Positions 44,357 through 54,244 of a stretch of 64,000 nt of DNA are shown in pieces. Under the pieces are notes generated by a model. The model was given only the letters and a program-made list of their open reading frames with translations, made no database searches and was not told the origin of the DNA. Origin of the DNA: Ahrensia sp. (GTDB lineage Bacteria > Pseudomonadota > Alphaproteobacteria > Rhizobiales > Rhizobiaceae). The first letter of the stretch is position 1. Every line of letters begins with the position of its first letter. Location: contig NZXU01000096.1 in assembly GCA_002698425.1 (NCBI GenBank), positions 61,829 through 125,828 on the forward strand, read 5' to 3'. The translations under genes were made by a program, and so were the position numbers.

Positions 44357-45103
44357 GTGGATACTGGGACTGATCTGAGCCGGATTTCGGCCGGTTCTAT
44401 ACAGGCTGTCGCACAGATCAGGGAAGCGCTGACCGGATACGACATCTTCAAGGCGCTCAGGTCGTTGATGCCGGTTTTCAGACTGGACCGGTTCGTGGTT
44501 TTCGTGGCCCCTGCCGATGGCCTGACGGATCTCGACGATCGGGTGGTCCTCACGAACTGGGACAGCGAACTGATCCATAGAGCGATGGGAAGCGACTTCT
44601 ACCACTGGTCGTTCGTCACGGATCTGCGCGCCTCGGTGCTGCCGAAAAGCGTCTCGCTGGGAGAGACGCTCGCGAAGGGCCAGGAGACCAACAACCGGGA
44701 ACTCGGCGAATTCCTTCTGGCCAGAGGCTATGACGCCGTCGTCCACTTGCCGACGCGAAGCAGCAACGGCAAGACCGGGGCCGTTGGGTTCAGCGGCCCG
44801 CGCGCCAAGGTCGAAGACAGCGAGGTCATGCATCTCAACTATGTCGCCGAACATGCTTTCGAGCGGCTCATGCACATTCTCGACGACACGAATGCGCGGG
44901 AAAATCCCCTCAGCGACCGTGAAATCGAATGTCTGAAGGCGGCCGCCCGCGGCTCGAACGTATCGGAAACCAGCCGGAAGATCGGCATCACCTCGCACAC
45001 CGTCAATTACCATCTGTCCAATGCGCAAAAGAAGATGGGCGCGCGCAACAAGCTGCACGCCGTCGTCAATGCAATCCAGCAGGGCTGGCTCGGTCCGTTC
45101 TGA
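44357..45103 (+). CDS. LuxR-family transcriptional regulator (solo)
   Basis: A canonical C-terminal GerE helix-turn-helix (LSDREIECLKAAARG, HTVNYHLSNAQKKMGARNK) follows an N-terminal domain of about 170 aa that resembles, but diverges from, autoinducer-binding domains (VLTNWDSELIHRAMGSDFY). No luxI synthase is nearby. Three in-frame starts exist: TTG 44327, GTG 44351 and GTG 44357; I prefer 44357 because GGGGG lies 9 bases before it. The upstream region is clearly AT-rich. It converges with the SoxW-like gene. Confidence 0.8.
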   Translation: MDTGTDLSRISAGSIQAVAQIREALTGYDIFKALRSLMPVFRLDRFVVFVAPADGLTDLDDRVVLTNWDSELIHRAMGSDFYHWSFVTDLRASVLPKSVSLGETLAKGQETNNRELGEFLLARGYDAVVHLPTRSSNGKTGAVGFSGPRAKVEDSEVMHLNYVAEHAFERLMHILDDTNARENPLSDREIECLKAAARGSNVSETSRKIGITSHTVNYHLSNAQKKMGARNKLHAVVNAIQQGWLGPF

Positions 45104-45127
45104 TCGGGCGCAAAGCAGGTTCCACGC

Positions 45128-45706
45128 CTACCAGAGGTCCGGCTTCTTGCCTTCTTCCTCGAGCCGGTCGAACCGGGCCTGCAGGAAGCGCTGGAAGCCT
45201 TCCTCCGCATAGTGGCCGCCCGCCACATATTCGAACATCGAGATGAAGTGGAACGGCTTGAAATAGCCGGGCATGCGAATCACTTCGGCGTCGCCGCCGG
45301 GCCCGAAGAACACGATGGTCGGCGTGAAATGGACGTTCCACTTGCGTGCAAGATCGCGTTCCTCCAGCTCCTCGCCGTCGAAATCGGTGACCGCCCGCGC
45401 GCCCCACATGTTCAGCTGCAGCACGCCGAAATTGGACGACACGTAATCGGCGATTTCCGGCCTGGCGAAATTGACCTCGTGCATTTCCTTGCAATAGGGG
45501 CAGCCACGCTGCTCGAACACGACCGCGAAATGCTTGCCGGCGGCTTCCGCCTCGGCCTTGTCCTCGGCGAGATCGAGGAATGTCTGCATGAACCAGGGCT
45601 GCACATGCAGCCCGTCTTCGCCGATCTCTGCGGCGATTGCGGGAAGCGCCGTTGCGGCGCCCGCAGAGGCCGCCAGCAAAAGGGTGAATTGCCTGCGATC
45701 GATCAT
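45128..45706 (-). CDS. SoxW-like periplasmic thioredoxin
   Basis: This 192-aa exported thioredoxin-fold protein begins IDRRQFTLLLAASAG, with a twin-arginine-like signal and Ala-rich cleavage near AIAA-EIG. The active site is RGCPYCKEMHEV (CPYC). HFTPTIVFFG supplies the cis-Pro. SoxW proteins support the Sox sulfur-oxidation system, but no sox genes are nearby, so the partner is unknown. I start at ATG 45706; the frame continues to 45760 without a signal. Confidence 0.85.
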   Translation of the reverse strand: MIDRRQFTLLLAASAGAATALPAIAAEIGEDGLHVQPWFMQTFLDLAEDKAEAEAAGKHFAVVFEQRGCPYCKEMHEVNFARPEIADYVSSNFGVLQLNMWGARAVTDFDGEELEERDLARKWNVHFTPTIVFFGPGGDAEVIRMPGYFKPFHFISMFEYVAGGHYAEEGFQRFLQARFDRLEEEGKKPDLW

Positions 45707-45808
45707 GGTCCGGTCCTCCTGCCGCGATTTTACACGCCGCAAGCAGACCGCCCTAATCAAAACGGCGTTAGCGCCGCTTTGCCGGCTCGATCCGGGCCGG
45801 TCATCGCA

Positions 45809-45895
45809 TCAATACGGATTGCGCCTCAGCAGGACCAGCGAAACGGCGCAACCGGACACGAACGCGAACAACGCGAAAAAAAACAGCCAAACCAT
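45809..45895 (-). CDS. Possible 28-aa single-span membrane peptide
   Basis: The frame reads MVWLFFFALFAFVSGCAV, then SLVLLRRNPY and stop. It is a single hydrophobic span with a positively charged C-terminal end. GAGGGGG lies 7 bases before the ATG, a strong ribosome site for such a short frame. No family was recognised. It sits in the otherwise gene-free gap between the SoxW-like gene and the transglutaminase operon. Confidence 0.4.
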   Translation of the reverse strand: MVWLFFFALFAFVSGCAVSLVLLRRNPY

Positions 45896-45991
45896 CGTCC
45901 ATCCCCCTCGGAAGACGAGGCCAGAATGGCCCATGGCGGTTAATTCCCGCTAAATTTGACCTGTTATTTCCTGCCGCGCCGTTCGAGGCCG

Positions 45992-46870
45992 TCAGGTGAC
46001 AGGCACGACATCCACTGCCTGCGTGCTCGTATGCGCCCCGGCGGACCGCATCACGCCCTTCACCGGAGCGACGTCGAAATAGTCGCGCGCCCGCGCAATG
46101 ACCACGTGGTCCTCTCCGGCCATCGTCGCGTTGGTCGGGTCGAATTCGACCCAGCCCATCTCGCTGCCGCACCAGGCCCTTACCCAGGCATGCATCGCAT
46201 CGGCGCCCTCGAGACGCGGCCGGCCGGGCGGCGGCGTGGTGCGCAGATAGCCGCTGACATAGCCGGCCGGAATGCCGATGCCGCGCAGGCAGGCGATCAT
46301 GATGTGAGTGAAGTCCTGGCAAACCCCGTGCCGCCGCTGGAAGGCCTCCAGCATCGGCGTTTCCACGGTCGTCGCTTCCGGGTCGAAGCGCATGTCGCGA
46401 TTGATCGCGCGATTGATCGCCGTAACGATCTCCATCGTGCTCGCGCCGTCCCGGGCATGGGCGCGGGCGTAGTCCGTCGTCTCGCTGTCGATCGGCACAA
46501 GCATGGAGACGCCGGTAAAATGATGCGGCGACCAGGCTTCGACCCCGCGATAGGCCGCGATTTCCTGCGCCAGTCCGGCAAGCGGCGGCGACATGTCGAA
46601 GCGCGATCCCGGCGCGATCCGGTCGACGCGCGCCTTCGCCTCGAAGATGACCGCGTCATGCGGCTTGTCGAACAGCAACTCGGTGTAGCGGTTGCCGAAA
46701 AAGTCGACCCGGTCGATCCATTCCTGCGGCCTCGGCGTGACCGTCATCGTCCCGGCGATGGCGCGCTGTTCGCCGGGCAGGTCCGCCGGCATGATCCGCA
46801 CCAGATGGCGGCCGGCTTCGGCCGTATCCGGATAGTCGTATTCGATCTTCAGCAGGATGTCGTAGAGCAT
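45992..46870 (-). CDS. Transglutaminase-like protein (small)
   Basis: This 292-aa protein has a bacterial transglutaminase N-terminal domain (about 1-80), then a transglutaminase core with Cys184 in HGVCQDFTHI, His227 in AMHAWV and Asp244 in FDPTN, an intact catalytic triad. Such proteins usually act as proteases or amide-forming enzymes on peptides. It is the last gene of a three-gene operon with ATP-grasp and DUF2126 partners; the operon is conserved but its substrate is not established. Confidence 0.9.
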   Translation of the reverse strand: MLYDILLKIEYDYPDTAEAGRHLVRIMPADLPGEQRAIAGTMTVTPRPQEWIDRVDFFGNRYTELLFDKPHDAVIFEAKARVDRIAPGSRFDMSPPLAGLAQEIAAYRGVEAWSPHHFTGVSMLVPIDSETTDYARAHARDGASTMEIVTAINRAINRDMRFDPEATTVETPMLEAFQRRHGVCQDFTHIMIACLRGIGIPAGYVSGYLRTTPPPGRPRLEGADAMHAWVRAWCGSEMGWVEFDPTNATMAGEDHVVIARARDYFDVAPVKGVMRSAGAHTSTQAVDVVPVT

Positions 46871-46879
46871 GCCGCGGAT

Positions 46880-49282
46880 TTACCGGAAATAGGCCTTGCG
46901 GATCTCTTCGGACAGCTCGCCGATTTCCGCGCCGAGATTGAGAAGCGCCGCGGTGTCCAGGTTGCCGGCCGTGTGAACCGAGAGCGCCGCATGCGTCTTC
47001 AGCATGGCGCGCTGCAACTCCGTCGTCGGACGGTGCCGTTCCGCGCCGGGCAGGAAGCCGAAATGCTCCTGCAGCTTGTCGAACTGGTGAACGACGGCGC
47101 GCGGATTGAGCGGGTCGAGCGCCAGCAGGTCGATGACCGTCTCGCGATTGGTGGCGACCGCATAGCGGCGGCGATGCGACATGGCGCTGTCGCCGACCTC
47201 GACGGCGAGATCGAGCGCGCCCTCGGGCGCATCCGGATCGGCGAAGCGCGCCAGCACATAGGTGATCGCGAGCGCCCGTTCGAGCGAGCGGCCGATGCTG
47301 AGGAAGCGCCAGCCGTTGAACCGGTACATGTTTTCGTGGACGAGGCCGGAAAAGCCGGAAAGCTTGCGCAGCAATACGCCCATGGCGCGCGCCATGTCGT
47401 CTCCGGGCGTCGCTGTCCGCGCCATGTTGCGGATCGTCTTCTCGATGTCGGACAGCGCCAACCACCCGTCCAGCGAGAACCGGTCGCGCACATGCCCTGC
47501 CGATGCCGATGCCGAGGCGATCGCCGCCGAAATGCCGTCCGGTATCGCGTCGTCCGGCGCGATGCCCAGCAGCGTCATGTAGTCGGCGAGATCGGTCAGG
47601 AGCGGCGTGTCGGGCCAGGCGGTCTCGGCGAGACGCAGGTGATAGGCCCGCGTCAGCCGGATCATGATCTCCGCCCGTTCCACGTAACGGCCGAGCCAGT
47701 AGAGATTGTCTGCGGCGCGGCTCGGCAGAACGCCCGGCTGGTTTCGCACGAAGGGCGCGGCGGTGGGCGCGAGCGTCGTGTCGCGGTCGACGGCGGTCTT
47801 GCGGACGACCCACACATCGGCGACCGAGCCGCCACGTTGCATGGCGAGTTCCGGCGTGTCGCCCGACCGTCCGATGCGCGCGAAACCGCCCGGCATGACG
47901 CTCCAGCCATCGGCGGTCCGCGCCAGGAAGACGCGCAGGCTCATCGGGCGCGGCGCCAGGACGCCATCGACGAAGGCGGGCGCCGTCGAAAGCGTAACCA
48001 CTTCCTGACCGACCAGATGCGCCGCGCTGTCGTCGATCCAGTTGTCGACGGTGCTGCGATGGTCCCCCACGCTGCCGCCAACGACGGAAATATCGTCGAG
48101 GTCGAAGGGCAGGCGGGTCGCGAAGGCGTCGCCGATCGTCATCTTGCGGGCGTTGGCCTTGACATGCTCGCGCTCGCGCGGCTGTCCGCACCACCATGTC
48201 GCGATATTCGGGATCTTCAGGCTCTCGCCGGTCAGCGCCTGGCAGATGCGCGGCAGGAAGGCGAGGAAGGCGCGCGTCTCCAGCACGCCCGAGCCGAGCG
48301 CGTTGATCATCGTCACCGAGCCGTTGCGGATCGCGCCGACCATGCCCGGCGTGCCGAGCCGCGACGTGTCGTTGAGTTCCAGCGGGTCGGCCCAGGCGGA
48401 ATCGAGTCGCCGCCACAGCACGCTGACCGGCGACAGGCCGTCGATCGTGCGCACCATCAGCCGGCCGTTCCGAACCGTCAGGTCCTCGCCCTCGAGCAGC
48501 ATGAAGCCGAGATAGCGGGCGATATAGGCATGTTCGAAATAGGTGTCGTTGAGCGGCCCGGGCGTCAGGATGCCGACCCGGCCTTCCTCGTTTTCGCGAA
48601 GCGCCATCAGCCTGTCGCGGAAATCGCGGAAGAACCCGGCCAGCCGCTCGACATTGGACCGGCCGAACGTGTCCGAGAAGATGCGCGAGGTGGCGATACG
48701 GTTCTCCAGCGCGAAACCGGCGCCGGAGGGGGCCTGCGTGCGGTCGCCGAGAACCCACCAGTTCCCGTCCGGCCCGCGGCCGAGGTCGAAGGCGAGGAAA
48801 TGCAGGAAATGGCCGGATCGCGGCGTCACGCCGACCAGCGGCCGCAGCCATTCCTTGTTGTTGGCGATCAGCGGCGCCGGCAGGTGGCCATTGGCGACGA
48901 GGCTGTTCGGCCCGTAAAGATCGGCGATGATGCGTTCCAGCAGATCGGCGCGCTGCACCAGTCCGTCGGCGATGACGTTCCACTCGGTCTCGTCGATCAG
49001 CAGCGGCATATGCGACAGCGGCCAGTCGCGCTCGGTCGTGTCCTGCGGTCCGTAGTGTCGGTAGAAGACGCCGGCGTCGCGCAGATACTGGTCGCCGCGC
49101 GCCATGCGCGCCGTCAGTTCCTCCTCCGGCATCGCGGCGATCGCCTGGATCAGCTCGTTCCAGACCGGACGGATCCGCCCGTCGGCGCCGATCAGCTCGT
49201 CCGGCACATCGTCAAGGCGGCTGTAACCGGAGAGCAGGCGTCCTGTCGGGCTGTCCGGCGCTGGTTCGCCTTGCATGTTCAT
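46880..49282 (-). CDS. Circularly permuted ATP-grasp / alpha-E domain fusion
   Basis: This 800-aa protein joins a circularly permuted ATP-grasp ligase (about 60-500; HYGPQDTTERDWPLSHMP, VGVTPRSGHFLHF, LTPGPLNDTYFEHAYIARYL, LNDTSRLGTPGM) to an alpha-E helical domain (about 515-800; NLYWLGRYVERAEIMIRLTR, PRAVVHQFDKL). In many bacteria the two are separate genes. Comparative work places them with transglutaminases in a predicted peptide or amide-bond system; substrates are unknown. It starts 4 bases after the upstream gene. Confidence 0.9.
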   Translation of the reverse strand: MNMQGEPAPDSPTGRLLSGYSRLDDVPDELIGADGRIRPVWNELIQAIAAMPEEELTARMARGDQYLRDAGVFYRHYGPQDTTERDWPLSHMPLLIDETEWNVIADGLVQRADLLERIIADLYGPNSLVANGHLPAPLIANNKEWLRPLVGVTPRSGHFLHFLAFDLGRGPDGNWWVLGDRTQAPSGAGFALENRIATSRIFSDTFGRSNVERLAGFFRDFRDRLMALRENEEGRVGILTPGPLNDTYFEHAYIARYLGFMLLEGEDLTVRNGRLMVRTIDGLSPVSVLWRRLDSAWADPLELNDTSRLGTPGMVGAIRNGSVTMINALGSGVLETRAFLAFLPRICQALTGESLKIPNIATWWCGQPREREHVKANARKMTIGDAFATRLPFDLDDISVVGGSVGDHRSTVDNWIDDSAAHLVGQEVVTLSTAPAFVDGVLAPRPMSLRVFLARTADGWSVMPGGFARIGRSGDTPELAMQRGGSVADVWVVRKTAVDRDTTLAPTAAPFVRNQPGVLPSRAADNLYWLGRYVERAEIMIRLTRAYHLRLAETAWPDTPLLTDLADYMTLLGIAPDDAIPDGISAAIASASASAGHVRDRFSLDGWLALSDIEKTIRNMARTATPGDDMARAMGVLLRKLSGFSGLVHENMYRFNGWRFLSIGRSLERALAITYVLARFADPDAPEGALDLAVEVGDSAMSHRRRYAVATNRETVIDLLALDPLNPRAVVHQFDKLQEHFGFLPGAERHRPTTELQRAMLKTHAALSVHTAGNLDTAALLNLGAEIGELSEEIRKAYFR

Positions 49283-49286
49283 GGTG

Positions 49287-52200
49287 TCAGAGTCCCGGAG
49301 CGCGCCTCAGATCGAGCGTCATCGGGAATTCCGGATGGCGCGCTTCCGGCTGGGGCGTATAAGAGCCGGGACTATGGCCGTTGGCTTCGAAACGCGCAAG
49401 CCGCCGCGCATCGGCCTCGTAGCCATTGACCGGAAAGGTCTCGTAATTGCGCCCGCCCGGATGCGCGACGTGATAGACGCAGCCGCCCAGCGCCCGCCCG
49501 GTCCATGTATCGAAAATGTCGAAGGTCAACGGCGCGTCGACCGGAAGCACCGGATGCAGCGCCATCGCCGGTTCCCACGCCTTGTAGCGCACCGCACCCA
49601 CGGCCACGCCGCCCGTGCCGGTCTTGATCAGCGGCACGCTGCGCTTGTTGCAGGTGACGATGTAGCGGTCCGGATCGGTGGTCTCCAGCTTGACCTGCAG
49701 GCGTTCGGTCGACGAGTCGGTGTAGCGCACCGTGCCGCCGATCGCGCCGGTTTCGCCGAGCACGTGCCAGGGTTCGAGCGCCTGGCGGATTTCCAGATGC
49801 ACGCCCTCGTAGTCGACCGCCCCGCAGAAGGGGAAGCGGAACTCGGCCTGCGCCTCGTACCATTCCGGCCGCAGATCGAAACCGTGCTGGCCGAGATCGC
49901 GCAGCACGTCGAGGAAATCGTCCCAGACGAAATGCGGCAGCATGAAGCGGTCGTGCAGCACCGTGCCCCAGCGGGTCAGATTGCCGCCGACCGGGCTGTG
50001 CCACAGCCGTGCGATCAGCGCGCGGATCAACACCTGCTGCGCGAGGCTCATCCGCGCATTGGGCGGCATCTCGAAACCGCGGAACTCGACCAGCCCGAGC
50101 CGTCCCGTCGGCCCGTCCGGGGAGTAGAGCTTGTCGATGCAGATCTCGGCGCGATGCGTGTTGCCGGTGACGTCGGTCAGCATGTTGCGCAGCAGACGGT
50201 CCGTCAGCCACGGCAGCGGTGCTTCGCCCTGTCCCGGATGCGGGATCTGCGCCAGCGCGATTTCCAGCTCGTAGAGCGAATCGTGGCGCGCCTCGTCGAT
50301 GCGCGGCGCCTGGCTGGTCGGGCCGATGAACAGGCCGGAAAAGAGATAGGACAGGCTCGGATGGCGCTGCCAGTGCAGGATAAGGCTGCGCAGCAGGTCC
50401 GGGCGGCGCAGGAAGGGGCTGTCCATCGTCGTCGCCCCGCCGACCACGACATGGTTGCCGCCGCCGGTGCCGGTATGCTTCCCGTCGATCATGAACTTGT
50501 CGGCGCCGAGGCGGATCTGGCGCGCTTCCTCGTAGACGGTCTCGGTCGTCGCGACGCATTCCTCCCAGCTCGAGGCCGGGTGGATGTTCACCTCGATCAC
50601 GCCCGGATCGGGCGCGACGCGGATGACGTTCATGCGCGGATCGGTCGGCGGCGAATAGCCTTCGATATGCACGGCGAGACCGAGCTTTTTCGCCGCGCTT
50701 TCGGCGGCGGTGACCAGTTCCAGGTAATCCTCGATGCGCTCCACCGGCGGCATGAACACGCAAAGCCGCCCGTCGCGCGCCTCCACGGAGAGCGCCGTGC
50801 GCACCGCGCCGCCCAGTTCGCCCAGTTCCTGTTCGATCACATTCTGCACGCTGCCGCCCGCCGTGAACGAGGCGACAGGCTGATGATGGCCGCCCTGTTC
50901 CGCGGCGATGGCGTCCGACGCGGCATAGTCCGGCAGCGGACCGCGTGGTTCCGTCGGATCGGCGATATTCACATAGGGATAGGAGGAGGGCGGCACATAG
51001 GGCAGCGAACCGAGCGGCAGCCGGTACCCGACCGGGCTGTCGCCCGGAACGAGGAAAATCTTGCCGCGCCGCGTCTTCCATCTCTCCGACCGCCAGCGCT
51101 GGTCGGACGCTTTTGACTGCCAGCTCTGGATCGGCAGCACGAAGCCGGACGGTTCGTTGAGGCCGCGTTCGAAGACCTTGGCGATACGGTGGCGTTCCTC
51201 CGGATCCTTCAGCTTCGAATTGTCCGGCGTCACATTGTCCGGCAGATTGCCTTCCTTGAGGATCCATTCCGCGGGGTCCTCATAGGCCGGCGCGACATAG
51301 TCCGGCTCAACGCCCAGCTCCTCGGCGATCGCGCCGAGCAGCGCGCCCGCCTTGTCGGCGTCGACGCCGGTGTCCTTGCCTTCCTCGGCGATCAGCGAGG
51401 CGTCCTGCCAGATCGGCTTGCCGTCGCGCCGCCAGTAGAGCGAGAAGGTCCAGCGCGGCAGCGTCTCGCCCGGATACCACTTGCCCTGGCCGTAATGCAG
51501 GAAGCCGCCCGGCGCGAAGCGGTCGCGCAGCCGGCGGATCAGCTTGTCGGCGAGTTCCCGTTTCTGCGGGCCGACCGCATCCGTGTTCCACTCGTCCGAC
51601 TCGAAATCGTCGATGGAAACGAAGGTCGGCTCGCCGCCCATCGTCAACCGCACGTCGCCCGCCGCCAGCGAGGCGTCCACCTTGCGCCCCAATTCGTCGA
51701 GCGCGGTCCAGGCCTCGTCGGAAAAAGGCTTGGTGATGCGCGGATGTTCCGCTGTCCGCGTCACCTTCATGTCGAAGGCGAAATCGACATTGGCGAAGGT
51801 CGCCGTACCCGAGATCGGCGCCGCGTTGCGGTAATGCGGCGTCGCCGCCAGCGGGATATGGCTTTCGCCGGTCAAAAGCCCCGAGGTCGGGTCGAGGCCA
51901 ATCCAGCCGGCGCCGGGGAGGTAGACCTCGGCCCATGCATGCAGGTCGGTGAAGTCGTGATCGGTTCCGGGCGGCCCGTCGAGCGAGACGATATCCGGCT
52001 TCAGCTGGATCAGGTAGCCGGAGACGAAGCGCGCCGCGAGCCCAAGGTGACGCAGGATCTGCACCAGCAGCCAGGACGTGTCGCGGCAGGACCCCTTGCC
52101 GATCTGCAGCGTCTCTTCCGGCGTCTGCACGCCCGGCTCCATGCGGATGATGTAGTCGACATGCTGCGACAGCCGCGTGTTCAGATTGACCACCATGTCG

Positions 52201-52625
52201 ACGGTGCGCTGGTTGGACCGGTCGATGGTCGCGAGAAACTCGGTCAGCAGCGGTCCGGCCGGTTCCGGCGTCCGGTAGATGACGAGGTCCGGCTCCAGGT
52301 CCTCGTCATACTCGAACGGATATTCCTCCGCCTTTTCCTCGACGAAGAAATCGAACGGATTGTAGACCGTCATGTCGGCGACGAGATCGACCTCGATCTT
52401 CAGTTCCGTCACCGGCTTGGGAAAGACGAATCGCGCCAGCCAGTTGCCGTAGGGATCCTGCTGGTGGTTCACGAAATGCTCGGACGGCGTCACCTTCAGC
52501 GAATGCGAGATCACCCGCGTGCGGCTGTGCGGCGCCGGCCGGAGGCGAATGATCTGCGGTCCGAGCGAGACCGGCCTGTCGTAGCGGTAATGCGTCAGAT
52601 GGTGGATGGCGGCCTTGATCGACAT
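49287..52625 (-). CDS. Transglutaminase/DUF2126 two-domain protein
   Basis: This 1112-aa protein has an N-terminal transglutaminase-like domain (about 1-290) with Cys in [16 protein letters not shown], His in [12 protein letters not shown] and Asp in IGLDPTSG. The DUF2126 region follows (about 300-1110; [48 protein letters not shown]). DUF2126 resembles the glutamine-synthetase-like/ATP-grasp partner regions of this operon type. It is the first gene of the operon and is divergent from the BetI-like regulator. Confidence 0.9.
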   Translation of the reverse strand: MSIKAAIHHLTHYRYDRPVSLGPQIIRLRPAPHSRTRVISHSLKVTPSEHFVNHQQDPYGNWLARFVFPKPVTELKIEVDLVADMTVYNPFDFFVEEKAEEYPFEYDEDLEPDLVIYRTPEPAGPLLTEFLATIDRSNQRTVDMVVNLNTRLSQHVDYIIRMEPGVQTPEETLQIGKGSCRDTSWLLVQILRHLGLAARFVSGYLIQLKPDIVSLDGPPGTDHDFTDLHAWAEVYLPGAGWIGLDPTSGLLTGESHIPLAATPHYRNAAPISGTATFANVDFAFDMKVTRTAEHPRITKPFSDEAWTALDELGRKVDASLAAGDVRLTMGGEPTFVSIDDFESDEWNTDAVGPQKRELADKLIRRLRDRFAPGGFLHYGQGKWYPGETLPRWTFSLYWRRDGKPIWQDASLIAEEGKDTGVDADKAGALLGAIAEELGVEPDYVAPAYEDPAEWILKEGNLPDNVTPDNSKLKDPEERHRIAKVFERGLNEPSGFVLPIQSWQSKASDQRWRSERWKTRRGKIFLVPGDSPVGYRLPLGSLPYVPPSSYPYVNIADPTEPRGPLPDYAASDAIAAEQGGHHQPVASFTAGGSVQNVIEQELGELGGAVRTALSVEARDGRLCVFMPPVERIEDYLELVTAAESAAKKLGLAVHIEGYSPPTDPRMNVIRVAPDPGVIEVNIHPASSWEECVATTETVYEEARQIRLGADKFMIDGKHTGTGGGNHVVVGGATTMDSPFLRRPDLLRSLILHWQRHPSLSYLFSGLFIGPTSQAPRIDEARHDSLYELEIALAQIPHPGQGEAPLPWLTDRLLRNMLTDVTGNTHRAEICIDKLYSPDGPTGRLGLVEFRGFEMPPNARMSLAQQVLIRALIARLWHSPVGGNLTRWGTVLHDRFMLPHFVWDDFLDVLRDLGQHGFDLRPEWYEAQAEFRFPFCGAVDYEGVHLEIRQALEPWHVLGETGAIGGTVRYTDSSTERLQVKLETTDPDRYIVTCNKRSVPLIKTGTGGVAVGAVRYKAWEPAMALHPVLPVDAPLTFDIFDTWTGRALGGCVYHVAHPGGRNYETFPVNGYEADARRLARFEANGHSPGSYTPQPEARHPEFPMTLDLRRAPGL

Positions 52626-52981
52626 CGATCCGGAATGCTCCTGTTATTTCAGGTTCCGAGCGTTCCACAAAATGCTGTGACGCACAAATCGTTTCGGCCG
52701 GCCGTCGTCGAAACAAAAAATCGGCGGCCAGAGTTCGCGTGTGGAACAACTGGACCGCCCAGTGGGCGACATCGCATTTCTTGGGATGCGCAGCCGCCAT
52801 CAATTCTTGAGCAGTATCCACCCGTGAAAGCGATGACAATTTCCCCCATCGCAGTCCGGGCAAGTTTGTCGCCCAATAGTTCGCGAGTAGATCATTGAAC
52901 AAACATTCAGTCAATCCGTATTATGATAGCCTGTTCAACGCTATGGAACTCTGGCATGCTTCGCACGTTAAGGGGTTGGTG
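52626..52981. other. Divergent intergenic region
   Basis: This stretch of 356 bases without a convincing gene lies between the transglutaminase operon and the BetI-like regulator and must hold both promoters. ATTGAACAAACATTC at 52894-52908, followed by AGTCAAT ending at 52915, is an imperfect palindrome with ATTGA/TCAAT ends, a candidate TetR-type operator. Nothing else was recognised. Confidence 0.4.
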
Positions 52982-53647
52982 ATGGCGAAAAAAACAAAAA
53001 GACGGCCAGGCGGCAGGGACAAGGCCGGGCGAACCGCGCCGCCTGAGGTGCGACGGGCGCAGCTGATCGACGCCACCATCGATTCGATCGCAAAATACGG
53101 CATGTCGGGCACGACCATTTCGACGGTCACGCAGATTGCCGGACTGTCGCAGGGGATCGCCAACTTCCATTTCAAGAGCAAGAAGAACATGCTTTGCGAG
53201 ACGCTGCGTTCTCTTGCCGAGCAGCATCACGATCTATGGGAGTCGCAGCTCGAGAACAGCGGGATGAAATCCGCGGACAAATTGCTTGCAATCGCCGATG
53301 CCCACTTCGACCCGGAGGTCTGCAATCCGCGCAAATTGGCCGTTTGGTACGGTTTTTTCGGAGAGCCCGTTCATCGCGAAACCTATCGCGAACTGGTGAG
53401 GGATATCGACGCGGAACGCTGGGACGTGTCGGTCGATCTGTGCCGCAGGATTTGCGAGGAAGGAAAATATGAAAGCGTCGATCCGGAAGCGGTGATGCGC
53501 GATCTCGAGGCGCTTTATGACGGCTTCTTTCTCAATATCCTGGTCTACCCGGACATGTTCTCGCCGGAGGATGCGAAACGGCTGATCCGGGATTTTCTGG
53601 CGCGGGCTTTTCCCGACCATTTCGGCCCCTTGGTCAAGCGGCCGTGA
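52982..53647 (+). CDS. BetI-like TetR-family regulator
   Basis: This 221-aa protein has the TetR helix-turn-helix (VRRAQLIDATIDSIAKYG, then TISTVTQIAGLSQGIANFHFKSK) and a BetI-type C-terminal domain (LAVWYGFFGEPVHRETYRELV). BetI represses choline-to-betaine genes, but no bet genes are present here, so the regulon is unknown. I start at ATG 52982 (MAKKTKRRP); the frame upstream to 52895 overlaps the putative operator. The divergent operon is a plausible target. Confidence 0.85.
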   Translation: MAKKTKRRPGGRDKAGRTAPPEVRRAQLIDATIDSIAKYGMSGTTISTVTQIAGLSQGIANFHFKSKKNMLCETLRSLAEQHHDLWESQLENSGMKSADKLLAIADAHFDPEVCNPRKLAVWYGFFGEPVHRETYRELVRDIDAERWDVSVDLCRRICEEGKYESVDPEAVMRDLEALYDGFFLNILVYPDMFSPEDAKRLIRDFLARAFPDHFGPLVKRP

Positions 53648-53654
53648 TCCGGTC

Positions 53655-53798
53655 TCAGGAAAGATCGAACGTCGTGCCGGAGAAGGCTTCGGCGGCGAAG
53701 GTGACGTTGCTCTGGTTCATCTTGGCGGAATAGCCGAGGCCGGCGAGCGAGAGGAACATGACTGCCAGGATCAGACGGGGAAGTTGATTGACGACCAT
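53655..53798 (-). CDS. Small peptide 1 of a tandem paralogous pair (47 aa)
   Basis: The peptide reads MVVNQLPRLILAVMFLSLAG, then LGYSAKMNQSN, and ends with FAAEAFSGTTFDLS. AGGAGAAAG precedes the ATG. It has one hydrophobic segment (about 8-25) and a polar tail, like a small exported or membrane peptide. It shares AGL-x-YSA, E-x-F-x-G and a final Asp-Leu with the second peptide at 54040-54192, and the two upstream regions also align. No family was recognised. Confidence 0.65.
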   Translation of the reverse strand: MVVNQLPRLILAVMFLSLAGLGYSAKMNQSNVTFAAEAFSGTTFDLS

Positions 53799-53850
53799 TT
53801 TCTTTCTCCTTTGTTCCGCGCCTTTGGCGCCTCGTGAACATGGTTGGAGA

Positions 53851-53869
53851 TTAGTCCCCCGTTAACCAT
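53851..53869 (-). promoter_or_regulatory. CtrA-like box upstream of small peptide 1
   Basis: On the plus strand the site reads TTAG, seven bases, then TTAACCAT, close to the CtrA consensus TTAA-N7-TTAA. It ends 71 bases from the start codon, and the same arrangement precedes small peptide 2 at the same distance. Confidence 0.5.
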
Positions 53870-54039
53870 GACGATGTGCGCTCCGTCACACGCCGAAAAT
53901 CGCGTCGCGGCTCACGCCTGCGTTCCGCCTCGGACAAGGCGGCGCGCTGCGTCGGCGGCGGCGGATGAGGGCTGGTTCGCCCGGCAGGAGGGGAATGGGT
54001 TTCACAACGGGAAGAGCCGGCGGCGCGGCCGGCCCGGGA

Positions 54040-54192
54040 TCATGCCGTGATCAGCAGGTCGACGATGATTCCGGCGAAGCTCTCGGCGACGAGCTCGGCG
54101 CCGGCTCCGGCAACGATGGCGGAATAGCAGAGGCCGGCGGCCGAGACCAGCAGCGCTGCCATGACAGGGCGGGAAAACGGGTTGGCCTGCAT
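54040..54192 (-). CDS. Small peptide 2 of a tandem paralogous pair (50 aa)
   Basis: The peptide reads MQANPFSRPVMAALLVSAAG, then LCYSAIVAGAGAELV, and ends AESFAGIIVDLLITA. GGAGAGA precedes the ATG. It is more hydrophobic than its paralogue, with a possible second span at the C-terminus. Shared residues and a matching upstream region show that gene and promoter were duplicated together. It stops 241 bases before the start of small peptide 1. Confidence 0.65.
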   Translation of the reverse strand: MQANPFSRPVMAALLVSAAGLCYSAIVAGAGAELVAESFAGIIVDLLITA

Positions 54193-54244
54193 CGTGTCTC
54201 TCCTCGTTCAGGGCCGCACGGGCCGTCGTGAACATGTCGGGAGA

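Noticed and set aside
46656..48983. A 775-codon open frame on the minus strand
   Set aside because: It lies in another frame of the ATP-grasp/alpha-E gene, which has clear family motifs; this frame has none.
45956..49429. A 1157-codon open frame on the plus strand
   Set aside because: It is antisense to the transglutaminase and ATP-grasp genes, has low-complexity Arg/Ala/His composition and no recognisable domain.
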